DNA of 64,000 bases, from assembly GCA_003994795.1 (NCBI GenBank), contig AP018269.1, forward strand, positions 5,581,254 to 5,645,253. Direction: 5' to 3'. Below are positions 43,387-53,567 of this stretch, piece by piece. Both the position numbers and the translations under genes were made by a program. This DNA comes from Cylindrospermum sp. NIES-4074 (GTDB lineage: Bacteria; Cyanobacteriota; Cyanobacteriia; Cyanobacteriales; Nostocaceae). Position 1 is the first letter of the stretch. Every line of letters starts with the position of its first letter. The notes beneath the pieces are model-generated. The model was not told where the DNA came from, made no database searches, and saw only the letters and a program-made list of their open reading frames with translations.

Positions 43387-44679
43387 ATGACTCCCAATCC
43401 CACCATTATGCGATCTGTGGAAAAACTGGGCTACCGAGTCACCGTTGGTGATGTGGCCACCCAGGCAGGATTGAATGTAGCTGAGGCTAATCAAGGGTTA
43501 TTAGCCCTGGCATCTGATGCTGGTGGACATTTGCAAGTAGCAGAAACTGGTGATATTGTCTACCAATTCCCGCAAAATTTTCGGACAATTTTACGTAATA
43601 AATACTTGCAGTTGCGGTTGCAAGAATGGTGGAAAAAAATCTGGGGGGTGCTATTTTACCTAATTCGCATTTCTTTTGGAATTTTTCTAATTCTTTCCAT
43701 TGCCATTATCACAATAACCATCATCATCATCATCACAGCTGCTAACTCAGATCGTGACGGCGATAATAGAAGTAGTAATTCTAGGGGTGGTGGCTTCTTC
43801 TTTTTTCCAGATTTATTCTGGTATTTTAGCCCCAACTATCGCACTCAACAGCAAGAACGGCAGCGAGAAGGGCGTCAAGAAAGCGAACTGAATTTCTTCG
43901 AGGCAGTGTTTTCATTTTTGTTTGGTGATGGTAATCCTAACACCAACTTAGATGAACGCCGATGGCAAGAAATTGGGACTGTGATTCGGAATAACGGTGG
44001 TGCAGTGGTAGCAGAACAAATTGCTCCTTATTTGGATGATATTGGTGAGAAATATCAACAAGAGTATGAAGACTATATGCTGCCTGTGCTGATAAGATTT
44101 AACGGGCAACCCACGGTAAGTCCTGAAGGACAGATTGTATATTATTTTCCAGAGTTGCAGGTGAGTGCAACTAAAAAGCGCCGTCAGTCAATATCAAAGT
44201 ACCTAGAAGAATTGCCCTGGCGTTTTAGTGCAGCAAGTTCAGGACAAATAATGTTGAGTGCTGGCTTGGGTGTACTCAATTTTGTTGGGGCATTGGTACT
44301 GTTAAATTTGTTGAAAGGTGGTACAGTCGCTGCTCAATTGGGTGGATTTGTAGCATTTGTGCAAGGGATTTATTGGCTACTTTTGGCTTATGGAACAGGT
44401 TTTTTAGGTATACCCTTAGTGCGTTATTTCTGGATTCAGTGGCAAAATGGCAAAATTGCCACCCGCAACAATAAACGCCTTAAGCGAGCAAGGCTTTTAG
44501 AAAATGCGGATACTTCTTTGCAGCAGAAGATTGACTACGCTCGTCAGTTTTCAGGAGAGAAAGTTATTGGAACTAAAGATTTAGCTTACTCCACCGAAAC
44601 TGATTTACTAGAACAGGAAGTTGAACGTTCTGCACAAATAGACGCTGAATGGCAACGACGGTTGAATGAGTCAGAATAA
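43387..44679 (+). CDS. Conserved cyanobacterial membrane protein
   Basis: 430 residues. N-terminal winged-helix-like domain (IMRSVEKLGYRVTVGDVATQAGLNVAEANQGLLALA), one strong membrane helix (IISF-type IFLILSIAIITITIIIIITAA, about 95-120), a low-complexity Gly/Phe and Arg/Gln linker, a central domain (GTVIRNNGGAVVAEQIAPYL) and two further hydrophobic segments near residues 300 and 330. The family occurs in cyanobacteria and, as far as I recall, in plastid-bearing plants. Biochemical role unknown. SD AGGAGAG before the ATG. Confidence 0.7.
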   Translation: MTPNPTIMRSVEKLGYRVTVGDVATQAGLNVAEANQGLLALASDAGGHLQVAETGDIVYQFPQNFRTILRNKYLQLRLQEWWKKIWGVLFYLIRISFGIFLILSIAIITITIIIIITAANSDRDGDNRSSNSRGGGFFFFPDLFWYFSPNYRTQQQERQREGRQESELNFFEAVFSFLFGDGNPNTNLDERRWQEIGTVIRNNGGAVVAEQIAPYLDDIGEKYQQEYEDYMLPVLIRFNGQPTVSPEGQIVYYFPELQVSATKKRRQSISKYLEELPWRFSAASSGQIMLSAGLGVLNFVGALVLLNLLKGGTVAAQLGGFVAFVQGIYWLLLAYGTGFLGIPLVRYFWIQWQNGKIATRNNKRLKRARLLENADTSLQQKIDYARQFSGEKVIGTKDLAYSTETDLLEQEVERSAQIDAEWQRRLNESE

Positions 44680-44810
44680 TAGACTTCTGGCAAAAGTCTT
44701 AATTGAAGTCACGAGTGTGCGGCTTGCAGAAATCAAAAAAGGTGGGCATTGCCCACCCTACTAAAAACTATGAGGTTTGATTCTGGATTTTAAATTTCCC
44801 AATGGGGTGA

Positions 44811-45956
44811 CTACTTAGCCTGAATTGGGGTTAGAGCTACACCTTTGTAATAATGCCCCAAAATTTGCAGGTGGCTGGCTCCTTTCTGAGCCAGATTGTG
44901 AGCGCCCCATTGACTCATACCTAAACTATGGCCATAGCCTAGCCCTTGCAATACAAAACTACCATTTGCTCCCTTACTGACGGTGAAGCGGGTACTTTTA
45001 AGCCTTAGTGCAGTCCGCACCTCCTCGCCCCGTAAGACTTTAGTACCCCTGTTACCAATAATTTTCAAAGATTTAACACTACGGTAAGGTGAGTAAGCTT
45101 CTGGAATCATTTGTGTCACATTGCCCACCCCAGAAATTCTGGCGCTAACTTCCCCTGGGGTGAAAGTTTTTACCCAATTGCACTCGCTGATATTTTGATC
45201 GTAGTCTTGCACAGCACGCAAATAAGGCAGAGTATTTCCCCAAACATCTTCCACGTTTTCGGTGTGTCCGCCAGAACAAGCATGAAAGACTGAGAGAATA
45301 ATTCTATTGTTGTAAGTTAGTACCTTTCCTGATGTGGCATCAACTGCGGCGTAGGTATTGCGAGATTCACTGTTGACGCCTTTGTAAATTTGCCAGCGGT
45401 CGGGGGTATCGCCTAAATCATAAACGGGATTATTACGCTGTTTTTCGCGTTCGTAGAGGGCATAGGTACGGGCAGCGATCGCCTGAGCTTTGAGGGCTTC
45501 TAGGGGCCAACTGGCGTCCATTTCGCCACCAATGACACTGTAAAGATATTCTTCCAGATCAACCCAATTAACGGCAGTTAAGCCTTTGTCGGTGGGAACA
45601 ACGAGAATTCTACCTCGAAACCAGCGATCGCCAATATAAACAAATCCCTTACCTGTCGGCTCAATCCAAAATAAACCAGACTGCCACCGATCTAAAGCTA
45701 CTCCACCGGGTACCGCTTGGGCAGAAAATGCACTCATTGCCGGCAATTGTCCGAGAGTACGACCGGCACTATCTTTGACTGTTGCAGTCGTAGAAGCGCC
45801 AACTTTCACCTGATTGACTCCTCTTTCAATAGCCACGCGCAGGATTACAGATGCTTGAGCAGGAGCAACCAAGGCAATCCACAAGAGCATACCTAGCCAC
45901 CAATGGCGTCCTTTAATTTGGGAAAATAAAGCGCCTAAAAACAGTTGGAATTTCAT
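44811..45956 (-). CDS. SpoIID/LytB-domain secreted protein
   Basis: 381 residues. An N-terminal signal segment (LGMLLWIALVAPAQA) is followed by the SpoIID domain: VPTDKGLTAVNWVDLEEYLYSVIGGEMDASWPLEALKAQAIAARTYALY, SGGHTENVEDVWGN, and the closing GLGYGHSLGMSQWGAHNLAQKG. SpoIID proteins are lytic transglycosylase-like peptidoglycan enzymes; cyanobacterial copies probably remodel the septum or cell wall. Catalytic Glu candidate in EYLYSVIGGEM. Confidence 0.88.
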   Translation of the reverse strand: MKFQLFLGALFSQIKGRHWWLGMLLWIALVAPAQASVILRVAIERGVNQVKVGASTTATVKDSAGRTLGQLPAMSAFSAQAVPGGVALDRWQSGLFWIEPTGKGFVYIGDRWFRGRILVVPTDKGLTAVNWVDLEEYLYSVIGGEMDASWPLEALKAQAIAARTYALYEREKQRNNPVYDLGDTPDRWQIYKGVNSESRNTYAAVDATSGKVLTYNNRIILSVFHACSGGHTENVEDVWGNTLPYLRAVQDYDQNISECNWVKTFTPGEVSARISGVGNVTQMIPEAYSPYRSVKSLKIIGNRGTKVLRGEEVRTALRLKSTRFTVSKGANGSFVLQGLGYGHSLGMSQWGAHNLAQKGASHLQILGHYYKGVALTPIQAK

Positions 45957-46210
45957 GTTGATCGTCTAATCACGTTAGTATCTGTTTGACGGTTTATAGC
46001 GTCTACCACTTAAGTAAGACAGTTTTTCAACCCAGGAGGTTGCCACCTCCTACTAATTATGCATTTGGCTCCACCTTTGGTGTGAAAAACTGATTATTCA
46101 TTATTTATGGCATAAAGCATTTGCTGCTGAATTCAAGTAAATTGCTCAATAACCATGCCACTATAGAGAAAAGAGCGTCAAATTGAGCAAGAGGAAGGCT
46201 AAAAAACGCT

Positions 46211-47170
46211 GTGCAGATAACATTCTTAGGGACGAGTTCCGGTGTACCCACGCGATCGCGCAATGTTTCTAGCGTCGCCCTGAGATTACCCCAAAGGGCA
46301 GAACTGTGGTTATTTGACTGTGGCGAAGGCACCCAGCATCAACTTTTGCGGAGTGACCTGAAAAGCAGTCAACTCTCCCGAATTTTTATCACCCACATGC
46401 ACGGCGACCACATCTTTGGCTTGATGGGACTTCTTGCTAGTTGTGGCTTGGCTGGTAATGTGGAACGAATTGATATCTACGGCCCATCGGGATTAAATGA
46501 ATACCTGCAAGCCGCCTTACGTTACTCCCATACACACTTTTCTTACCCTGTCAAGGTTCATGCTGTCCGTCCAGGGGTAGTTTACGAAGATGATGAGTTC
46601 ACTGTTAGCTGTGGTTTATTGCATCACCGCATTACAGCTTTTGGCTACCGCATAGAAGAAAAAGACCGAACAGGACGCTTTGAAGTGGAAAAAGCCAAAG
46701 CATTGCAAATTCCTGCCGGTCGCATTTACGGGCAACTCAAACGTGGTGAAACTGTTACCCTTGATGATGGGCGAGTGATTAATGGCAGCGAATTGTGTGG
46801 CCCTACAGAAATTGGCCGTAAAATTGCTTATTGTACAGACACAGTTTACTGTGACGGCGCAGTGCAATTGGCACAAGATGCGGATGTGTTAATCCACGAA
46901 GCGACCTTTGCCCATCAAGATGCAGACATGGCTTTTCAACGGTTACATTCTACAACCACAATGGCGGCACAAACAGCTTTAGCGGCTGGGGCACATCGGC
47001 TAATTATGACTCATTTTAGTCCCCGTTACGCTCCTGGTAATCCTATAGAGTTGAAGGATCTACTACAGGAAGCCCGTGCTATTTTCCCCCGCACAGATAT
47101 GGCTCATGATTTTATGGTTTATGACGTACCCAGGCGGCGGGAAGTTGAGTTAACGAAAGTAGGCGTGTAA
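46211..47170 (+). CDS. rnz: Ribonuclease Z (tRNA 3' processing endonuclease)
   Basis: 319 residues. The metallo-beta-lactamase signature THMHGDHIFGL (H-x-H-x-D-H) follows the phosphodiesterase-family start ITFLGTSSGVPTRSRNVSS. Further ligands: HHRITAFGY, CTDTVYCDGAVQLAQDADVLIHEATF and HLIMTHFSPRY. It cuts tRNA precursors on the 3' side of the discriminator base; this fits the three tRNA genes seen here, none of which encodes CCA. Confidence 0.94.
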   Translation: MQITFLGTSSGVPTRSRNVSSVALRLPQRAELWLFDCGEGTQHQLLRSDLKSSQLSRIFITHMHGDHIFGLMGLLASCGLAGNVERIDIYGPSGLNEYLQAALRYSHTHFSYPVKVHAVRPGVVYEDDEFTVSCGLLHHRITAFGYRIEEKDRTGRFEVEKAKALQIPAGRIYGQLKRGETVTLDDGRVINGSELCGPTEIGRKIAYCTDTVYCDGAVQLAQDADVLIHEATFAHQDADMAFQRLHSTTTMAAQTALAAGAHRLIMTHFSPRYAPGNPIELKDLLQEARAIFPRTDMAHDFMVYDVPRRREVELTKVGV

Positions 47171-48250
47171 ATTGTAGGGGCAATAGTTTCTCTTGCCTCT
47201 TCTTAACTAGCAAGTTACGTTATTAGACAAGAGTGCAAAACTCAATCTCTCTACCTGAAAATACAGTTAAACACGGTCAAATTATCTACATAAATCCCGT
47301 GTTAATCTGTGGTTTCTGATGTTAAATGAAGATTTTTGCAAGCATTTTATTATATCAAGTTCGGCTAATTACTGGTGATAACTTTGGTCTAGTTGCTAAT
47401 TGCTTTTCCCAATTACCAATTATATCATGTCCGGCTAAATACTTATAATTAAATGTAGGTTGGGGAGCCAGTGCGTTGGGGAGACAGCGCCGTGGGCGGG
47501 TTTCCCGACTTGTTCGCGTAGCGTCTCGTAGAGAGGCGACTGTCGTCGGCTCTGCCGACTTAAAGCAACTGGCGTTTGAGGGACGAACGCGAACAGCGTG
47601 CCGGAGGCATAACCCAACACAACCTGTCTGAATGTTGGGTTCTCACACGGTAAGCCCAACCTACTAATAAAAGTTTTATGCTAACTAATTATCCGGACTT
47701 GATATTACCAATTACCACCCCAAACAGATATGATAAGTGTTCAACCAGACATGATATTATCTGGTTTTTAGAGTAAAACCCCCGCCAGAAAAAGTTTTCA
47801 CTTCGTGACACTATGCGAACAAGTTTGAATGCAGAATTTTGAATAGTTTAAAATATTATATTTAATTTTACTAATAACCATTAGTCAGGTTTTTGATGTA
47901 TTTATTTTATATAGTTAAATAAACTACATTTTTCTAAAAATTTAGCCGCATATTTAAAGTCTTTATCTTTTATTTTTTAAATATTTAAATTTCTTCCTAG
48001 TGACTCCACTATATAAAAATTAGATATTTTACAAAAATTTATTATTTTTATGCTGATCAGCAAGATGTATGAATGAATTGATAAGCATGAAACCGCTACC
48101 TAGCAAAAAGATATGTGAGGTAGCTCTGCCATAAATGAAAGCATACTTATTGAGTATTTGCTAGGAATAATTGAACACAAGCACACCTCAAAAAAGCTTT
48201 CACATAATGAGCTTCCAAATATAGTGTTTTAATATTAGAGGAATTTGATA
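47171..48250. other. Long intergenic region with dispersed short repeats
   Basis: About 1.1 kb without a supported gene. Positions 47452-47650 are a patchwork of Nostoc-type short repeats (GCGTAGCGTCTCGTAGAGAGGC, GCCGGAGGC and palindromic neighbours). TTATATCA-GT-CGGCTAA sequences recur at about 47349 and 47421. The section 47850-48180 is very AT-rich and may hold the promoter of the second kinase gene. Confidence 0.4.
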
Positions 48251-50464
48251 GTGGTTAAAACTGGTCTGAATCCAAAACAAGTAGTTACTGCTTCTACACA
48301 AAGCGCGGTTAATCTCAGACAACTATCTACAATTCTATTTCACCGACGCTTTTTGATTTTGGGTGTTTCCTGCGTAGTCATGTCAGTTACAAGCCTTTTG
48401 GCTGTGGTTACTAAACCGAACTACCAAAGCTACATGCAGATACTAGTTAGTTCTAACTTGGATAAAGGAATAAATCCAAATAATCTCCAAAAAAAAGCAA
48501 ACGGCGAATCAACTGAATATGAATTTTTAAATATTAACAATACTGCTCAGATGAAATTAATGCTGAGTTCTAGGCTAATCCAAAAAGCTGTAGATTTGCT
48601 TCGTTCTAATTATCCAAATGTTACCTTAGAAGATATTAAGGGTAAAAAGGATATTGGTAAACAAGCATCTTTGGAAGTAACCCCAATAGAAGGAACAGCA
48701 GAAGTTAATCAGGGTTATAGTCAAGTTTTTGAAGTTTCTTTCAAAGACCGCGACCCGGTGAAAGCTAAAAGAGTGCTGCAAGCTCTACAGAAAGTTTATC
48801 AAGATTACAACATAGAACAACGCCAGCAGCGTCTGAATCAAGGATTAGCTTTCGTTAACAATCGCCTACCTAAAATTCAAAAAGAGGTAAAAGAATCTGA
48901 GAAAAAGCTGGAACAGTTTCGCCAGAAATATAATTTAGTTGATCCGCAAGTACAAAGTAAAATTCTGCTGCAATCTCTTGCTGAGATTCAACAACAGCGA
49001 CAAACTACTCGCGCACAGCTTCAAGAAGTACAAATTCGCTACAATAATATACAGCAAAAAATTGCCTCATCATCCCAAAACCCTCTAATTTTCTCTGCTT
49101 TGAGTCAGTCAAGCCGCTACCAAGCACTAGTGAATGAGATTCAAAAGACGGAAATAGCCTTGGCTAAAGAGCAATTGCGATATACAGACGACTACCCAAC
49201 AGTAAAAAAACTGAAACAGCAACGCCAAAGTCAACTGGTGCTATTAGAGCAAGAGATAAATGACAAGACTACCAGCAGCGCTACAAAATCACTCTTGAAT
49301 CAAGAACAGATGGTAGGAGTTGACCCCCAGTTAGTGAGCGAGTTAAATCAGTTGCAGACGACTGCTATGGGAATTATTACCAATGATAACAATCTAGCTC
49401 AGTCAGAACAGCGAGTGCGATCGCAACTTAGCACATACCCCAGCTTAATAGCAGAGTACAACCGTCTGCTGCCAGAGGTACAAGCTCATCGTCAAACACT
49501 TGAACAATTGCTGCAAGCGCAACAGTCTCTGGGAATGAAAATTGCTCAAGGAGGGTTTGATTGGCAAGTGTTGGAAGAGCCGGATTTAGGCATCTATATG
49601 GGCAATAGTAGATTATTGCTGTTATTTGGGGGAATGCTACTTGGGCCAATATTAGGTGTTTCCGCAGCCCTCATTTGGGAACTGTTTAATGATGCCATCT
49701 TTTCTGCACAAGATTTGCAAAAGTTAACTAACCTGCGGTTATTGGGGTCAGTGCCAAAATTAGGGCCCAGTGGTACTAACAAGCAGTTCAAGAGTCTGTC
49801 TTTAAAAGGCTGGCGAACCCAAGCTTCCTCAATGCTAGAAGCTAGCCCTGGTTTGCCTGTCCATGAAACCTTGGATATGATCTACCAAAACATTCAAATA
49901 TTAAAATATCCCTTCCCCTGCAAATCGCTGATGTTGACTTCAGCACTACCTGGAGAAGGTAAGACAACCTTAGCGCTGGGACTTGGCGCTAGTGCCGCCC
50001 ATATGCATCGACGGGTACTAGTGATTGATGCTAACCTACGTTATCCCAAGCTGCACAAAATACTAGACCTCTCTAATGACTGGGGGCTGTCTCTATTATT
50101 GGTGGATGAGACAAATACCAACTTTTATGATTACATTCAGCCTATTCACCCCTTCATTGATATTTTGACGGCTGGCCCTACACCAGAAGATGCGGTGAAT
50201 TTGCTGAGTTCTGGGCGGATGAAAGAGTTGATCGAGTTGTTTGAGCAAACCTATGACCTAGTGCTGATAGATGCTCCGGCTATTTTTGGTACAGTCGATG
50301 CCAGGATTGTGGCATCCTTCTGTAATGGGATTGTCATGGTGGGGCGTATTGGGCAAATATCCCCCAATGAACTGGTTCAAGCCACAGAAATTTTACACAA
50401 GTTGAATTTAATTGGCATTATTGCTAATCAGGTGAGAAATTATCCCAAAGCCTTGCCATCCTAG
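48251..50464 (+). CDS. Second Wzc-type protein/BY-kinase without a Tyr tail
   Basis: 737 residues from GTG 48251, 8 nt after AGAGGA; a TTG at 48245 is too close to that SD. Wzz domain with membrane helices FLILGVSCVVMSVTSLLAV and LLLLFGGMLLGPILGVSAALIW, a long coiled-coil stalk, Walker A ALPGEGKTT (about 564-572), A' VLVIDANLR, Walker B DLVLIDAPA. The C-terminus ends VRNYPKALPS and has no Tyr cluster, so it may be a regulator or co-polymerase rather than an autophosphorylated kinase. It lies 5.8 kb from the first copy. Confidence 0.9.
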   Translation: MVKTGLNPKQVVTASTQSAVNLRQLSTILFHRRFLILGVSCVVMSVTSLLAVVTKPNYQSYMQILVSSNLDKGINPNNLQKKANGESTEYEFLNINNTAQMKLMLSSRLIQKAVDLLRSNYPNVTLEDIKGKKDIGKQASLEVTPIEGTAEVNQGYSQVFEVSFKDRDPVKAKRVLQALQKVYQDYNIEQRQQRLNQGLAFVNNRLPKIQKEVKESEKKLEQFRQKYNLVDPQVQSKILLQSLAEIQQQRQTTRAQLQEVQIRYNNIQQKIASSSQNPLIFSALSQSSRYQALVNEIQKTEIALAKEQLRYTDDYPTVKKLKQQRQSQLVLLEQEINDKTTSSATKSLLNQEQMVGVDPQLVSELNQLQTTAMGIITNDNNLAQSEQRVRSQLSTYPSLIAEYNRLLPEVQAHRQTLEQLLQAQQSLGMKIAQGGFDWQVLEEPDLGIYMGNSRLLLLFGGMLLGPILGVSAALIWELFNDAIFSAQDLQKLTNLRLLGSVPKLGPSGTNKQFKSLSLKGWRTQASSMLEASPGLPVHETLDMIYQNIQILKYPFPCKSLMLTSALPGEGKTTLALGLGASAAHMHRRVLVIDANLRYPKLHKILDLSNDWGLSLLLVDETNTNFYDYIQPIHPFIDILTAGPTPEDAVNLLSSGRMKELIELFEQTYDLVLIDAPAIFGTVDARIVASFCNGIVMVGRIGQISPNELVQATEILHKLNLIGIIANQVRNYPKALPS

Positions 50465-50508
50465 ATGAGAAACAAGGATTTGCTATTTTTCCTCAAATCA
50501 ACTTAATT

Positions 50509-50928
50509 TTAGTGTCGATTCTCAATCAACCGATCGCGAATTGTTATTAGTTGCTCTGAGGTGCTAACTGGACTTCTCGGCGATGGTAATTCGGTATTAG
50601 GCCAGTTGGGTAAGTTATTACAGGGACAGAACAAAGCTGGCATCCCCAAGTTTCGCATGGGTACTGGCATATTACAGCGTCCGCAAGGTAACATGTCCCA
50701 TGCTGGTGTCAGCAGTTCGTTAATAGTTTCTATAGTGCCCTCTAGGTAACAGTCACCAGTTTCGGGTGAGATAATCTCTAGCCAGCACTTTTCAAATTCC
50801 TGGCTATAGCGATCGCCTACTATTACTGGTTGGGGCAAAAAGTTTGCCTTACCATCGACTGCTATCACGCTCTTCCCTAACTGAAACCAGTAGGCAAGAT
50901 ATTTTTTAACTTCTTGTTTAGTTGCCAT
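50509..50928 (-). CDS. Conserved cyanobacterial zinc-ribbon-like protein
   Basis: 139 residues. A Cys cluster C-G-R-C (MLPCGRCNMPVP) followed by FCPCNNLP suggests a zinc ribbon in the last third. The first half has QEVKKYLAYWFQLGKSVI and a beta-rich segment (VIVGDRYSQEFEKCWLEII). Function unknown. Convergent with the kinase gene. Confidence 0.6.
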   Translation of the reverse strand: MATKQEVKKYLAYWFQLGKSVIAVDGKANFLPQPVIVGDRYSQEFEKCWLEIISPETGDCYLEGTIETINELLTPAWDMLPCGRCNMPVPMRNLGMPALFCPCNNLPNWPNTELPSPRSPVSTSEQLITIRDRLIENRH

Positions 50929-50983
50929 ACCATAATTCTAGATTTAGTTGCAAAGTTTTGCCTGGAGAAACTTTAATTTTTAA

Positions 50984-51532
50984 TTAAGATTTTGGTGCTG
51001 GTAACGGCGAACCAAGTACGCTGAGATTCAAAACATGACCGCCAGTGACTAAATAAACCGCTTCGCAGATTGTGCCTAAGTGGCGCACCAATGAACCCAG
51101 GCGATCGCGAAATGTCCGACCAATGGGGTAGGCAGGCACCACACCCCAACCCGTTTCTTCAGCTACAAATAGCATATCAGCAGCCACCAACTGCACCGTT
51201 TCTAATAACTCTGCCTGGGTATTTTCCCAAATTTGGTCGTCTTGTTCTAGAAGATTAGCTACCCAAGTACCTAAAGAATCAACCAACAGGCAGGCGTTGG
51301 GCTTGGCATCAGCCAGCATGGCGGACAGTTCCACAGGTACAGATAATGTTACCCAATTTTGAGGACGGCGTTTTTGGTGTTTGTAAATGCGTTGTTGCCA
51401 TTCCTGATCATCTGGATTTTCTCTAGCTGTGGCCACGTAAACAACTAGTTTCCCTGACTGCATCGCTAAAGTTTCTGCCCATTCACTTTTACCTGATCGT
51501 GCTGGCCCTGTCACCAAAATGACTTTGCTCAT
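50984..51532 (-). CDS. cobU: Bifunctional adenosylcobinamide kinase / guanylyltransferase
   Basis: 182 residues. P-loop GPARSGKSEWAE (about 8-19), VVYVATARENPDDQEWQQRI, HQKRRPQNW, CLLVDSLGTWVANLL and VAEETGWGVVPAYPIGRTFRDRLG are all CobU/CobP landmarks. It phosphorylates adenosylcobinamide and attaches GMP in cobalamin nucleotide-loop assembly. No cobalamin riboswitch was identified upstream. The gene is isolated from other cob genes here. Confidence 0.93.
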   Translation of the reverse strand: MSKVILVTGPARSGKSEWAETLAMQSGKLVVYVATARENPDDQEWQQRIYKHQKRRPQNWVTLSVPVELSAMLADAKPNACLLVDSLGTWVANLLEQDDQIWENTQAELLETVQLVAADMLFVAEETGWGVVPAYPIGRTFRDRLGSLVRHLGTICEAVYLVTGGHVLNLSVLGSPLPAPKS

Positions 51533-51713
51533 ATTTTCTTGACCTCAAGGTACTCCTGTTTGCAACCTTGCTGTGAGAATTTATAATATTAGTTTCCCAT
51601 AAGGCATTGCTCCCGCTATAGAATCAGGGAAAGTTTCTCAATATTTGCCCTCTTAACAACCCCACTCTGAATTATTCAATATCGTCAGGGCCAGTAAACT
51701 TCAGGTTATTTTT

Positions 51714-52505
51714 ATGAAAGCAGGCTTAAAACGCATTGAGGCAACTCTACATGATTTAGGGACTCGTGACAGTAACCTGTCCACAGAAGTGAGTGATTCG
51801 ACAAAGCGATCGTTCTCTTTTAGAATTAGTATCGGCGCTAACGAATCCATCGGCAGTGGGCAGATTACATCTGAGGAAGAAATAACGACAGTTGACGTAA
51901 CTGAAAACTGTCCATCAGAACAAAATTTATTTCCCCAGCATGAGTCTGTGCAGACCTTTCCCGCACAAGATGGTAGCAAAACGCCAAGCCTACCCAAGTT
52001 TAAAACTCCTAGCTTCAGTAGTCATCGCCACGGAGCAAATCCGGCATTGGCAATGAATCTATTGCAAGAAATACAGGAAACAGTCGCTGGTTGGCAAACA
52101 GAACTGCAAAAAATTCTCCAGCAAATTCAAGATGTTTACATAGAAGGCCCAATTGTAAATGGCTGGTTAGAATCAAGCCCCCAAGAACCAGAACAGGGAG
52201 GAACAGCAACACTGAGACATGGGGAAGTTGAACGCCTGATAAACTACGTAGAAGAAATTTGCGAGGCTGGAGCAAAAGTATCTTATCAATCACCCCGCGC
52301 CGGCTACCACCTTTGTGGTTTGGATGCTGCTGGTAAAGTGTGGTCGCGTCCATGCCCACCAGATCAGATTCCCACGGTGAGTATGGCGATCGCGCGTTAC
52401 CAAAAGTTACGCCAACTCTTGGGGCGCAAGCAATACCTAGAAACTCGACTCAGCCAGCTAGCGGAAAGTTTGGTGGTTTTGCATAGTCACATCCAACAAA
52501 CATAA
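51714..52505 (+). CDS. Conserved cyanobacterial protein of unknown function
   Basis: 263 residues. The first ~105 residues are low-complexity and probably disordered (Ser/Thr/Glu-rich). The rest is mostly helical: NLLQEIQETVAGWQTELQKILQQIQDVY, EVERLINYVEEICEAGAKVSY, a short beta motif GYHLCGLDAAGKVWSRPCP, and RYQKLRQLLGRKQYLETRLSQLAESL. No signal peptide. It precedes the GT operon on the same strand by 114 bp but is not obviously part of it. Confidence 0.65.
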   Translation: MKAGLKRIEATLHDLGTRDSNLSTEVSDSTKRSFSFRISIGANESIGSGQITSEEEITTVDVTENCPSEQNLFPQHESVQTFPAQDGSKTPSLPKFKTPSFSSHRHGANPALAMNLLQEIQETVAGWQTELQKILQQIQDVYIEGPIVNGWLESSPQEPEQGGTATLRHGEVERLINYVEEICEAGAKVSYQSPRAGYHLCGLDAAGKVWSRPCPPDQIPTVSMAIARYQKLRQLLGRKQYLETRLSQLAESLVVLHSHIQQT

Positions 52506-52619
52506 AGTTTTCCTTGTTTATTTCCGAAAAACCTCGGTTGGTAGGTCGGGAATTTTTTGTTTAGATGAATAAGCAACAGGCGACTGTTGGATTGGATATG
52601 TCATTTAAAAGCCACAATT

Positions 52620-53552
52620 ATGCCAGATACCCAAATCTCTGCTATTATCTGTACTCACAATCGAGATGTCTATCTAGGTGCGGCGATTGATAGCCTTTTA
52701 GAGCAGGATTTCACTGCTGACTTTGAAGTTGTGGTGGTAGATAATGGGTCTGGCGATCGCACCCGTGAAGTTGTAGAACAAAGAGCCACTGACCCTCGTC
52801 TCAAGTATATCTTTGAACCCACAATTGGTTTATCGGTGGCCCGCAATACTGGTGCCAGAGTCGCTAGTAGTGACATTCTTGCTTATTTGGATGATGATGC
52901 CGTAGCTAGCCCCCAGTGGCTACAAGTTTTGTATTCTGCCTATCAAAATAATTCAAAACTGGCGATCGCTGGGGGCAAAGTCACTCTATTATGGCCCCAA
53001 GGAATCCAACCACCACGGTGGTTGTCTCCCGGATTAGCCAGCAATTTAGGGGCATACGACTTGGGGGACAGCATGATCTACATTGAGCAGCCAGGTTCCA
53101 CCCCCAGAGGCTTAAACTACTCCCTACGCCGCAGTTTCCTGTCAGAAATTGGAGGTTTTGATCCCAAGCTTGGGCGAGTGGGCAAAAACTTATTATCTAA
53201 TGAAGAACTGCAAATGACCGAATTTGCCCTACAGCGTGGTTGGCAAGTAGCTTATCTTCCCGCAGCTCTAGTCGCTCACAACGTCGCCCCAGAACGCCTC
53301 AAACGTTCCTGGTTTTTAAATCGAGGTTGGTGGCAAGGTATCAGTGAATGCTATCGGGAACAACTCGCTGGTAAAGCTGGTGTCGCTCAGTTGCAACGAG
53401 GCAGTGAAAGATTTTTGCGTGGTTTGTATAAATCATTGCAATATTTTTCTGACCCAGCAGAACGCTTTGATAAATTTGTTTATGCCTATGGTCAAATTGG
53501 TTACTTAAATGCCGCTATTCAAGGGCTTTTATCTACAGCAAATAAGAAATAA
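52620..53552 (+). CDS. Family 2 glycosyltransferase
   Basis: 310 residues from ATG 52620 (MPDTQISAIICTHNRDVYL); an ATG 33 bp upstream is less likely. GT-A signatures VVVDNGSGDRTREVV, GLSVARNTG and AYLDDDA are intact. The acceptor side shows GLNYSLRRSFLSEIGGFDP and NEELQMTEFALQRG. A C-terminal helical region ends near YLNAAIQGLL. First gene of a tight operon (15 bp, then 5 bp). Confidence 0.9.
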   Translation: MPDTQISAIICTHNRDVYLGAAIDSLLEQDFTADFEVVVVDNGSGDRTREVVEQRATDPRLKYIFEPTIGLSVARNTGARVASSDILAYLDDDAVASPQWLQVLYSAYQNNSKLAIAGGKVTLLWPQGIQPPRWLSPGLASNLGAYDLGDSMIYIEQPGSTPRGLNYSLRRSFLSEIGGFDPKLGRVGKNLLSNEELQMTEFALQRGWQVAYLPAALVAHNVAPERLKRSWFLNRGWWQGISECYREQLAGKAGVAQLQRGSERFLRGLYKSLQYFSDPAERFDKFVYAYGQIGYLNAAIQGLLSTANKK

Positions 53553-53567
53553 GAAATAACAAGTTAT

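Noticed and set aside
46105-46332. Antisense ORF across the rnz start
   Set aside because: Shadow of the RNase Z reading frame.
47349-47445. Repeated TTATATCA...CGGCTAA units as a CRISPR array
   Set aside because: Only two or three degenerate copies, irregular spacing and no cas genes.
47435-47659. 74-codon minus-strand ORF
   Set aside because: Composed almost entirely of Nostoc-type short repeats.
51533-51713. Cobalamin riboswitch upstream of cobU
   Set aside because: No conserved B12-box-like sequence could be recognised in the short upstream region.
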